Below are positions 41,801 through 53,800 of a DNA stretch of 64,000 nt, piece by piece (within the stretch, counting starts at the first letter, position 1; the number at the start of each line of letters is the position of its first letter). A model generated the notes under the pieces. That model did not search any database and was not told where the DNA came from. It saw nothing but the letters and a program-made list of their open reading frames with translations. This stretch comes from Anolis sagrei. Its lineage: Eukaryota > Chordata > Lepidosauria > Squamata > Anolidae. A program made the position numbers and the translations under genes. The stretch lies in contig NC_090025.1 of the NCBI RefSeq assembly GCF_037176765.1, positions 174,080,040 to 174,144,039 on the forward strand, in the 5' to 3' direction.

Positions 41801-44800
41801 GACCTCCATCATCCAAGCCTGCGAAGAAACTATTGGATACCAAGCCAAGAAACATCAAGACTGGTTTGATGAAAATGACATCGAGATCCAACAGCTAATT
41901 GACAAGAAAAGGAAAGCCTTCCAAGCATGGCAGAGAGACATCAACTGTGCTGCTAAGAAAAAGATCTATGCTAGTGCAAAAGCTGAGGTCCAAAGAAGGA
42001 CAAGAGAACTCAAGAACATCTGGTGGACAAAGAAGGCCGAAGAAATCCAACACCTGGCAGATACCCATAATGCTCAGGGATTCTTCAAAGCCACAAAGGT
42101 CATCTATGGACCAAGAAACCATGGCATACAGCCTCTACGCTCATCAGATGGAACCAAACTCCTGAAGGACCAAAACTCAATTGCACTACGTTGGAAAGAA
42201 CACTACCAAAGCCTCCTGAACCGCAGCTCCAATGTGGCCGACGAGGTCCTCTCACAGATCCCACAACAACAAACCAGGGATGAGCTTGCAGCACTGCCTA
42301 GTTTGGAAGAAGTCAGCAATGCCATCAGCCAACAGAAGAATAACAAAGCCAGTGGACCAGATGGGATCCCTGCTGAAATCTTTAAAGAGGGAGGACCTGA
42401 GCTAACACACCAACTCCACCAGCTCATAGAAAAAGTGTGGGTGACCGAGAAAATCCCAGCAGATTTCAAGGACGCCACCATCATCACCCTCTTCAAAAAA
42501 GGGGAAAGAACAGACTGCGGAAACTATCGAGGTATCTCCCTTCTAACCTCCGCTGGGAAAATCCTCGCAAGAATCCTTGCAAACCGCCTTCTGCCCCTCT
42601 CAGAAGACACCCTCCCAGAATCCCAGAACGGCTTCCGCCCCTCCAGAGGAACCGTGGACATGATCTTCACTGCACGACAACTCCAAGAAAAATGCAGGGA
42701 ACAAAACCAACCCCTGTACATGGCATTCATCGACCTTGCAAAGGCATTTGACACAGTGAATCGCAGCGCTCTCTGGACCATCCTCCACAAAATCGGGTGC
42801 CCTAACAAATTTGTGAACATCCTGCGGCTCCTCCATGATGACATGATGGCAACAGTCTTGGACAGCAGTGGCTCCCAAAGTGACCCATTTAAAGTGGAAT
42901 CCGGTGTCAAACAGGGATGTGTTATCGCCCCAACTCTATTCTCCATCTTCATCGCTATGATACTTCACCTTGTTGATGGGAAGCTTCCCACCGGAGTGGA
43001 AATAATCTATCGGACAGATGGCAAGCTATTCAACCTCAGCAGACTGAAAGCCAAAACCAAGGTTACAACAACATCTGTTATAGAACTCCAGTATGCTGAT
43101 GACAATGTCGTCTGTGCGCATTCAGAAGAAGATCTACAAGCCACTCTAAACACCTTCGCAGAAGCATACGAGAAGCTCGGCCTGTCACTGAACATTGAGA
43201 AAACCAAGGTGCTGTTCCAGCAGTCGCCAGCCAATCCCTCTCCAATGCCAGTAATACAGCTTAATGGTGTCACATTAGAAAATGTGGACCATTTCCGCTA
43301 CCTTGGCAGCCACCTCTCCACCAAAGTCAACATCGACGCCGAAATACAACACCGCCTGAGCTCTGCAAGTGCAGCATTTTCCAGAATGAAGCAAAGAGTG
43401 TTTGAGGACCGGGACATCCGTAGGGAGACCAAGGTGCTTGTCTATAAAGCCATTGTCCTCCCAACCCTGCTATATGCCTGTGAGACGTGGACAGTCTACA
43501 GACGTCATATGCAACTCCTGGAACGATTCCATCAGCGCTGCCTCCGGAAAATCCTGCAAATCTCCTGGGAAGACAAGCGGACAAACGTCAGTGTGCTGGA
43601 AGAAGCAAAGACCACCAGCATTGAAGCGATGGTCCTCCAACATCAACTCCGCTGGGCCGGCCACGTTGTCCGGATGCCTGACCACCGTCTCCCAAAGCAG
43701 TTGCTCTACTCCGAACTTAAGAACGGAAAACGGAACGTTGGTGGACAGGAAAAGAGATTTAAAGATGGGCTGAAAGCCAACCTTAAAAACTCTGGCATAG
43801 ACACCGAGAACTGGGAAGCCCTGGCCCTTGAGCGCTCCAGCTGGAGGACAGCTGTGACCAGCAGTGCTGCAGAATTCGAGGAGGCACGAGTGGAGGGTGA
43901 AAGAGAGAAACGTGCCAGGAGGAAGGCGCGTCAAGCCAACCCCGACCGGGAACGCCTTCCACCTGGAAACCAATGCCCTCACTGCGGAAGAAGATGCAGA
44001 GCAAGAATAGGGCTCCACAGCCACCTACGGACCCACAAGGAAATCCATAATGGAAGACCATCTTACTCGTCCAACGAGGGATCGCCTAAGTAAGTAAGTA
44101 AGATCTTCAGAAATACCCCCCCCCCCCAAAGAATGGAATGAGTGGTTACAAAGGCAACAGTGTTATGAAGAACTTTTCAATGATTTTAAAGCATAGGTTC
44201 TTTTATTTCAATTTTCCAGTAAGAGAAGGGGTATCAGAACTTTTACACTTATACACAAATAATGACATTGGACACATATACAGATTCTACATTGAATTCA
44301 CAAACCACCTATAGTTATATTGGCTAACAAACAAAGGCTAACATCACCATTTCTCCTACTGTCTCATGGAGAAGAACATCATGTAGGTCAGATTGCTTCC
44401 CTGCAGCCTTCCAATGCACAGTTCCAAAACTTCCAAAACTCCAAAGCTTTTCAAAAACGCAGTCATTGCAACCTGAGAAGGAGGCAGCGACCAGACTTGA
44501 GAAAAGGAGGCAAGTGTCCAGAATATCACCTTATCATAGCAGATCTGACACTCCCAAGGTACACCATCTCTCTCAATAGAGCATGGTGGATGAACAGCAC
44601 AGCTGCCACAATTTTTGGATTGTAATAAGGTCTCTTATATAGCAATATTTCTTGCTGATGTTGTTCCAAAGTTGTAAATGCATGATAGATAATTTTCCAA
44701 GCCTGAAACATTCTGGCTTCATCTCTTCCTGGACAGAAGTTGGTAAATGTAAGCCTTGTATTGACTTCCTTCTTAACATAAGAAACCTTGTAAACATTTC

Positions 44801-47800
44801 CTTAATTTATTTATTTATTTATTTACATCACTTATATCCTGCCCATATCAGCCCGCAGGCGACTCAGGGCGGTCTACATATCGGCACAATTCGATGCCAT
44901 CAATACAATACAAAAGCAAAAACAGTTAAGTGCAATTATACAAAAAAGACAGTGCAATGACAATTTAAAAAGAGCTATATCCTCTCATTCCAATCCTCGT
45001 CCATTTCATCGTCTTGGCCGTTCCTGGGTCATTCTCCATCTCAAGCTTGACTATCTATTCCGGGGTTCCGAATGCCTGCTCGAAGAGCCAGGTTTTCACT
45101 CTCTTAATTTAAAGAACCATTGTCCCTGATAATGTAAACACATTGTTTTCCCCCAAAAGTTCAATAGTGAATCATTGCCACAGTTCATCAATGTAAGCAA
45201 CTTTTATTTACAGTTCCTGAGTGTAGTTTTTTCCAGGCCTCAATATTTTAGAATTATGTCTTCAGCCAAGTTAGGCCCCATTTATACACCTTTCATACAA
45301 TTCCATTCAAACCAAAAAATGTTGTGCTTCCTCTGTTTTATGAGTTTTATATTTATTTATGCAATGCTTTTGACACAAAAATAAATAAAATTCAAACCAT
45401 ACACCATATTTTTATCCATGACAACAGTAGCTTAAAAACAAAAGAATATATGCTATAAAAATTCACACTTATTTAGAAGAGCTTTGGGGAGCTATATTTT
45501 GTTTCAAATCTATCATATTTTTTCATCTGCGTATATAAAGGAGAAAGGGGGCTTGCTTTTGAATAGAGCCTTTATAGATCTGTTTGAAATTGTGTGAATA
45601 TTTTCTTCCAAGTCAGCTTAGAGACTTGGATTTACAACGAGAATGGATTTCCCTTGCTGAAATCACATACTACTATATTCCTTGTCTCCCCAGATATCAA
45701 GAATTTGCACATTAAGGAGGAATCTGAATTGATCCCAAACTAGAATATGAATCACCCAAGTTGAAGGCTGTAGCCTCTGTGGTCCTAGACTGAATTTTCT
45801 TGTGGTTTCTGTTCACTTTACATGCAGACATGTCTGTATAAATATTTTATAAAGTTTGAGTAGTTCCTGAAGCTCGTGCTTAAATATTTAAATGGTGAAA
45901 TTGAAGGCTTGTTGACTATCTGTGAATGCTAGGAAGCCATTCATGAGATTCATATTATTGTTTTAGGGATGATCCCAGCCAAAAAGAGAGTCCATTGGAG
46001 CTTGGCTTGCCAGCCAAGGTGAGTAGTGTGTTTGCCCAGGTGCATCAGTACCTATAGTTCTATATGTCAAAGAGAAAGCAGCTTGGTAACCTACAGCAGT
46101 GGGCAAAGAATGTATTACAAGAACATAATCATAAGGGCTTACTGCCTTCTTTAATTTTAAAATGTCAGATAAAACCAATAAGTATATTTTAAGAAAGCTT
46201 AGTCAAATAAAGGACATGAAAATGAAACGGGCACAATGAAATAACTCATTGAAATATTACAGCATTACTTACAAAGCTTCAAGCTGCAGAACCAAAACAC
46301 ATTTGCAGCCTTATTGAAATACAGAGCATGGAAACTATTTTTCTGTGGCTATGATTGTGGGTGGATTCATTGATATTCACTGCTTTGCATCAAAGAGGGC
46401 AACAAATTTCCACCCTTCTTCATGCCATCCTGGAATCTCAATGTACAACTACCCCACCTTTCCTTCAATTAATCTTTGAAGGTGGATAACATCTGACTAT
46501 CTTGGTGCTGCTGAACTATAATGCCCATTACTCCAGCACACCCAATAGTGCAGAATTATGGGAGGTGAAGTCCCAAGAATATCTGGAAGATCAGTCTTTT
46601 AGAAGACCTCTCCCAGGTCTATGGCAAGTTAATGATGAGTGGGAGGAGAGGAAAGACATTTGGCTGAACTGATGGCTGCTGCTATTGGTTATTGCTTGAT
46701 ATTTACTTTCTCTTGTGTTTATGCATTATCTGATTAAACTACCTGCTATGCAGGACTACACAATTAAAGCACTCTCTGATGAGAGGTCTCCAAAAGTGGA
46801 GAGTCCACCAGTCTCCAAGGCAGTTTATTCCACGGTTGAACAGCACTTACCATTTCAAAATTCATCCTAATGTTTAGGTAGAATCTTTTTTTGTAATTTG
46901 AATCTATTGGTTCATTTACTAGCCCAGGAATGGGCAAACTTTGGCCCTCCAGGTATTTTGGACTTCAATTCCCACGATACCTAACAGCCTACCGGCTGTT
47001 AGGAATTGTGGGAGTTGAAGTCCAAAACACCTGGAGGGCCAAAGTTTTACCCATTCCTATACTAGGCTGAACATTGAACCAATTGAACTCTGGGGCAGCA
47101 GAACACAAATGAGTTCTGTCTTCTTCATTAGTGAATCTTAACCTTAGGTCTTTCTAATGTTTTGGACTTCAACTTCCTAGAAGTCTCAACCAGTATGGCC
47201 CGTAATTCTGTGTGTTGAATCCCAAATATACAGATTAAATGCTGAGAACTATTCTTCTACATGGCATCCCTTCAGCTATTGAAAGATGCCCATCATATCA
47301 CCCCTCAGTAATCTCCAAGTCAAACACATCCAGCTTCCCAAGCTATTCCTCATAAGTCTTGGTTTCAAGATCGCATGTACTCAGATATATTTGTTTAATT
47401 TGACACATTCATTCAGGTTCATAACAATAATAGCTTCAAAATAACAAAGGCATATGGACAGGAATGATGATACGACAAAGCAACATGGATTTGGAATACT
47501 TGCATTGCAACAGGGAATGTATTCCTGGAAGGGCATCACTCCAGAATGCGAGTGTCCTCGTGTATTCTTTGCCCTGTAAACCTGAGTGTGTAGAAAGCTG
47601 TTGTGACATATTATGAAGGGGCGTTGTAAGACAACAGAAAAGCTAGTCTATTCAAAACCTTTCTATTGAGTGTAGCTTTCTGTATGGAGGGATTTATGTC
47701 TCTGTAAGGCCAAGCACACACATACAGAAGGATCTAGTGGGATTAGATAATCGTTCTTATTTTTTCTGCACATGTTGATGGGCTCTAAATGCTTTTGTCT

Positions 47801-50800
47801 TACCATTATCACCACCAACTGTCTTGGCTTTGTTGTTGTTGAGGCTACCAGGGGAGAAATTAAGCAATCACAAGCTTCTAATTGAAAATCTAATGAAGAC
47901 AAAGCTTGTTGCATGGGCTGGGGCTGGGATGTGGGGGGAGAGGGGGGTAGAGAAGCAGAGAACCTAACTGAATGTTAGATAAATATCTCCCGCAGTGTTG
48001 CCTGTCCCTATGTTCTGCTGCACAAATCTCTCATCTGGCTCCCTTTTCCTTGAGTCAGTGCTAAGCACAATTACTACTGTTTACAAAATGGATTTTGGTC
48101 TCCCAGTAGGAATCCTCAAATGATAAAGCAGCATTGCCCTCTTCTGGTGAGAACCCAAACTGATTCCACAGCATGAAACCTTTCTAGGAATGGACAGAAT
48201 GGACAGAAACTAAGCAGTCTTAGGGTGCATCTGCACTGTAGAATTAATACAGTTTGACACCACTTCAACTGCTATGGGCCAATGCAATGGAATCGTGGGA
48301 TTTGTAGTTTGGTGAAGTGCCAGCACTTTGGTAGGGAAGACTAAATATCTTGTAAAGCAGCGTTTCTTAACCTGGTGGTTGGGACCCCTGGGAGGGTCGC
48401 AAGGGGGTGTCAGAGACGTCACCAAAGACCATCAGAAAACACAGTGTTTTCTGTTGGTCATGGGGGTTCTGTGTGGGAAGTTTGGCCAAATTCTGTTGTT
48501 TGTGAGATTCAGAATGCTCTTTGGTTGTAGGTGAACTATAAATCCCATCAACTACAACTCCCAAATGTCAAGGTCTATTTCCCTCAAACTCCACCAGTGT
48601 TCACATTTGGGCATATTTAGTATTCGTGCCAAGTTTGGTCAGGATCCATCATTGTTTGAGTCCACAGTGCTCTCTGGATGTATTGCAACTTCAAAAACTC
48701 TAGGTCAATGTCCACCAAACCCTTCCAGTATTTTGTGTTGGTCATGGGAGTTCTGTATGCCGAGTTTGGTTCAATTCCATTGTTGGTGGAGTTCAGAATG
48801 CTCTTTGATTGCAGGTTTACAATAAACACTAGTAACTACAACTCCCAAATGACAAAATCAATCCTCCTTCTCCAAAGCCATCAGTATTTAAATTTGGGTG
48901 TATTGGGTATTTTTGCCAGATTTGGTTCAGTGAATGAAAATACATCCTGCACATCAGATATTTACATTATAATTCAGAACAGAAGCAAAATTACAGTTAT
49001 GAAGTAGCGATTAAAATAATGTTATGGTTGGGGGTCACCACCACATGAGGAACTGTATTAAGGGGTCACAGCATTAAGAAGGTTGAGAAATACTGTTGTA
49101 AAGTAACAGTTCCCAAGATGCCATAGCATAGAGTCATGGCAGTTAAAGTGGTGTCAAACTGCATTAATTTTACAGTGTAGATGCACCCTGGTTCTACTTA
49201 TATTGCTATCTTAGTCTATATCTCTGTTCTTTAAAATATTAATGTTTCATCAATAAGTCATGCAGAACACTAGTTTTTTTCCAGCAAAACAAACTCTGGT
49301 GGTTCATTCCATCTGTATATATTTTAAAAAATATTGGACATAACCACAGAGGAACCTAAATGAATATTTTGAATTACGGTAGTCTCTTGGAGAGACAATT
49401 TGTCTTTAACTTACATGTTTGAGTTTTTTTCCCCCCCCTTATCCTCCTATAGAGATTCCTTTTGCGTGAAAGCAACATGGTTTCTCGTTACAAGAAGGAA
49501 TTCCTGGAGCTGGAGAAAATTGGTGTGGGGGAATTTGGTTCAGTATACAAGTGCATCAAAAGGCTGGATGGGTGCGTTTATGCCATCAAGCGCTCAAAGA
49601 GGCCCCTTGCTGGATCCTCAGATGAGTAAGTGAAACCCACCCTTGTGCATGTCTTCCACATGGATGACCATGCAGGTATGTGTATGGGCAACCATGACTA
49701 TGTCCTTCTAATGTGCATTTAAAGGCAATAATTGCCTTTGTACCTATCATATTAGTTTGCATCTCCTCTAAACAGGTTTTCTTTCTGGTATGTAGAATAG
49801 TAGTCAAAAGAGTAAAGGTAAGTAGAGAAAATGGTAGGGAGATTTTTTCCCCTGTTCCATAATACTAGAAGTAGAGACATCCAGTTAAGATACATTCAAA
49901 GAGAAAGATAAAAAAAAAAAAGCTTATTCTTCACATTGAGTCTTTTTACTCTACACAATTGTAGCACTCTGACTCTAGTTTAATTTCTATAGTTTTGTCT
50001 TACAGAACCCAGGAATTGGCAGTTAATGGAAAAATACTTCTGGTCAGTTGTAAGGAAGATCAGGGTATAGGGTGGCAACCTGTGCTGGATGGGGTCACAC
50101 TCCTCCTGAAGAGACAGGTCCACAGTCTGGAGGCCCAGGTGTCGGTAATGGCCAAGAGGGCTTTCACACAATTAAAACTTGTGCACCAGCTGCAACCGTA
50201 CATTGAGAAGCTGGACTTGGCCATGGTGGTCCATGCCTTGGTTACATCCCATTTAGACTACTGTAATGATCTTTATGCAGGACTGCCCTTGAAGAGTGTT
50301 CAGAAACTTCAAGTAGTTCAGAGATCTGCAGCCAGGTTATGGATAGGTGCTGGACCCAGAGAACATACCACCCCCCTGCTAAATCACCTGCACTGGCTGC
50401 CAATATGTTTCCAGGCCCAAATCAAGGTGCTGGTTTTGACCTTTAAAACTCTAAATGGTTCAGGTCCTACTTATCTATCTGACCGCATCTCTTCATACCG
50501 AACTGCCTGAACATTAAGATCTTCCGGTACGGCCCTTCTCTTGCTGCTGCCACCATCGCAAATGCAGTTGGTCACTTCCTCCTATTGTTGTTGTTGTTGT
50601 TCATTCATTCAGTCGTCTCCGACTCTTCGTGACCTCATGGACTAGCCCACGCCAGAGCTCCCTGTCGGCTGTCACCACCCCCAGCTCCTTCAAGGTCAGT
50701 CCAGTCACTTCAAGAATGCCATCCATCCATCTTGCCCTTTGTCGGCCCCTCTTCCTTTTACCTTCCACTTTCCCCAGCATAATTGTCTTCTCTAGGCTTT

Positions 50801-53800
50801 GCTGTCTCCTCATGATGTGGCCAAAGTACTTCAACTTTGTCTCTAGTATCCTTCCCTCCAATGAGCAGTCGGGCTTTATTTCCTGGAGGATGGACTGGTT
50901 GGATCTTCTCAGAGTCCAAGGCACTCTCAGAACATTCCTCCAGCACCACAGTTCAAAAGCATTTATCTTCCTTCGCTCAGCCTTCCCTAAGGTCCAGCTC
51001 TCACATCCGTAGGTTACTACAGGGAATACCATTGCTTTGACTAGGCGGATCTTTGTTGCCAGTGTGATGTCTCTGCTCTTTACTATTTTATCGCGATTGG
51101 ACATTGCTCTCCTCCCAAGAAGTAAGCGTCTTCTGATTTCCTGGCCACAGTCTGCATCTGGAGTAATCACTGCACCTAATTTCCCGGACCCTCTAGAAAT
51201 TTTGAGTTTGCACTAGCCTTGGCCCAGCCTTTTTAAATCGCCTTGAACAGGCAGGATTATTTTAAATATATGTACTATTGTGATTTTTTTATGCTTATAT
51301 TGTCTTGTTTTTTTTAATGTTGTTCACTCTGTATGTCTTGATTGTGTTACTTGGAAACCGCTCTAAAGATATAGAGCGGTATATAAATAAAGTTTTGCTG
51401 TTGTTTGTTGTTGGTGGTGATGACAAGAGAGAGGGTCTTCTCAGTGGCCACTCCAACCCTTTGGAACTCCCTCCCTCCCTCCCTGACATCTTTTTAAAAG
51501 CAGCTAAAGACCTTCCTGTTCTCACAAGCTATTAATAAAGATACTATGATAATACCAAGGTTTTTTTTAAGTGTTTTTAAAATACATTTGAACTGTATTC
51601 TCAGTTTCCTTCTGATACAATAAATAAATAAATGAAGAAACTTAGTTGGAATGACAGGAAGGCTAACATTCAGTGAGTCGTGCTAAGTTTACCACCTGTA
51701 TCAATGAATTTCCCCACAATAACTGTATTTGATAAATATTTTTATATATGTTTATTTTTGGCCCCTATAAATTGTCTTCTATCCAAATCCCTAAAAGCGT
51801 AATGGTATCACAGTTTGAATGGGTGCCTTTGTTTTATCTTTCTTTCTTTGCAGGCAAATGGCTTTGCGAGAAGTCTATGCCCATGCAGTGCTTGGCCATC
51901 ACCCTCACGTGGTGCGTTACTATTCAGCTTGGGCAGAAGATGATCACATGATTATTCAGAATGAACACTGCAATGGTAAGAAGGTGTTCCACCTTTCCAA
52001 TATTTGCTCAGCTTTGGGATACAGTAGCCCTTTCATAATTGCAGGGGATAAATTCCCTGGCTAGACCATGGTTCTTTAAAAGCAAAGAATATAATCCAAT
52101 GCCATTAAATTATCTCCCTTGCAGTCCCTGCATACCATAATAGTTGCCTCAGAGGACACAGAGATTCCCAAATATCTATAGGAATTTGCTAGAACATCCC
52201 ATGCAACTATATGGTAACTTCTGGGGAAGAATAACAAAGAATTGCCTGGAGGACCTAGTAGATTTCCTCTGCAGGAACAGATAGGTTTTTCTTTTTCATG
52301 TCAGGAGTGACTTGAGAAACTACAAGTCACTTCTCGTGTGAGATAATTGGCCGTCTGCAAGGACATTGCCCAGGGAACCCCCAAATGTTTTACCATCCTG
52401 TGGGAGGCTGCTCTCATGTCCCCACATGAGAAGTTGGAGCTGACAGATGGGAGCTCCCTGGATTCAAACCGCTGACCTTTCAGTCAGCAGTCCTGCCGGC
52501 ACAAGGGTTGAGCCACTGGGGGCTCCTAAATAACAGGTAAGTGAACCCCTGGATATAGGATATATGATTTTAGGGATATTTGTGTGGAAATGTATGCAGC
52601 TTTACTTAGTTAATAATATATACTGAATGTCAATGCGGAGTGAAACTGCAGTACAGTACAATTATGGAGTTTGTTTCCAAAATATACCAAAAATTGAAAA
52701 TGAGTTATAGGTGGCAGTACATTATTGGCTAGGAGTAGAATATCATGTTCAGGTCAAAACTATCAAAATGGAACAAATCACTTCAGTACAGTGCTTAAAA
52801 ATGGCATTTTATACCAAATTAATACCGTACATATCCTCAGCACAGTTTTTATTAATTATTCTTGTAAAATCTTGTTCTGATGGATTTTGGGAAACAAGCT
52901 CAACCATTGGTTGAAAGATCAGAGCTTGGAAAAATAACTTGCTGCTAGATTATAAATTGTAAGTTGTTCAGCCTCCATACCTGAATGCTTATGTCAGTCC
53001 TTAACAATGGAAAACAAAATCAAAACAAAATAGACCTAGTACACTCTGAGAACCAGAACTGGCTATGACTCCCTGTTAAGTACCGTAAATGTGCTACACC
53101 AGTGCTTTTCAATCTTTGGTCCTCCAGATATGCATTTCAGCTCCCAAGAGTCCCAGCCAGCCTAGTAAGTGGTTGAATTTCAGCAGCTGAAGTTACAAGT
53201 ATCATCAGGACCAACGTTTGAGAACTACTATGCTACTTGATGGGTCTGGAACACCATGTACAGAATACACTCTTGAGACATGAAACCTGATATATTTTCA
53301 AGAAACGTTACAATTTCCCCTGTCCCGTCTCCTGCTCCACTTAAGTACACTTGGATAGCATGATATTACCATTTAAGTGTTGTATGTAGATATCCTAAGC
53401 ATAAAAATGAATAGATTGCTTCAGATAGAAAGGATACTGCAGGACACCGAGGCCCTGGTAGTATGTTAATACTTGGGGTTTTTTGCAGGTGGTAGCCTTC
53501 AAGATGTGCTTTTGGAGAACTTGAAGACTGCCGATTATTTCAAAGAATCAGAGCTGAAGGAGATCTTGCTACAAGTCTCCATGGGGCTGAAATATATTCA
53601 CTCTTCTGGTCTAGTGCACATGGACATCAAGCCCAGTAAGCCCCTCTATTCTATAATGCACTGGGTGTCAAATAGTTGTGGTTGGCACTTGAGGAAAAGT
53701 GAGCTGAATACTAGGCATGGGCAATCCATGGTTCTAAATGGTACTAAAGTTCTGTCAGTGAAAACTAGGGGGCGCTGGTGCTTTGCTTCTACAGTGTTTC

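Larger units (their letters stand above)
40184..44100 (+). mobile_element. Full-length LINE (APE-type non-LTR retrotransposon, RTE-like) with TSD
   Basis: A 3.9-kb element in WEE2 coding intron 2, same strand as the gene. Exact 10-bp duplications AGATCTTCAG flank it at 40174-40183 and 44101-44110. It has a 0.64-kb CG-rich 5' UTR, one uninterrupted ORF (40824-44093) and almost no 3' UTR. It ends in GGATCGCCTAAGTAAGTAAG with a (TAAG)n tail, the short-microsatellite ending typical of RTE-like elements. A truncated copy with the same 3' end and tail lies at 59815-60128. Codon and base use (more GC- and CpG-rich than the intron) plus the open ORF point to recent insertion. Clade: APE at the N-terminus, RT in the middle and a C-terminal C2H2 finger; RTE/RTEX-like by memory, not BovB (which has no such finger). 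Certain as to class, moderate as to clade. Confidence 0.92.
46019..49452. other. WEE2 coding intron 3
   Basis: Contains decayed CR1 pieces (about 46770-46880 and 47270-47370), a foldback MITE (46927-47054) and a SPIN-like element nested in a MITE (48222-49189). The rest is unrecognised. Confidence 0.5.
51976..53488. other. WEE2 coding intron 5
   Basis: Contains a SINE at 52283-52528 and an old MITE at 53096-53240. Otherwise unrecognised. Confidence 0.5.
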
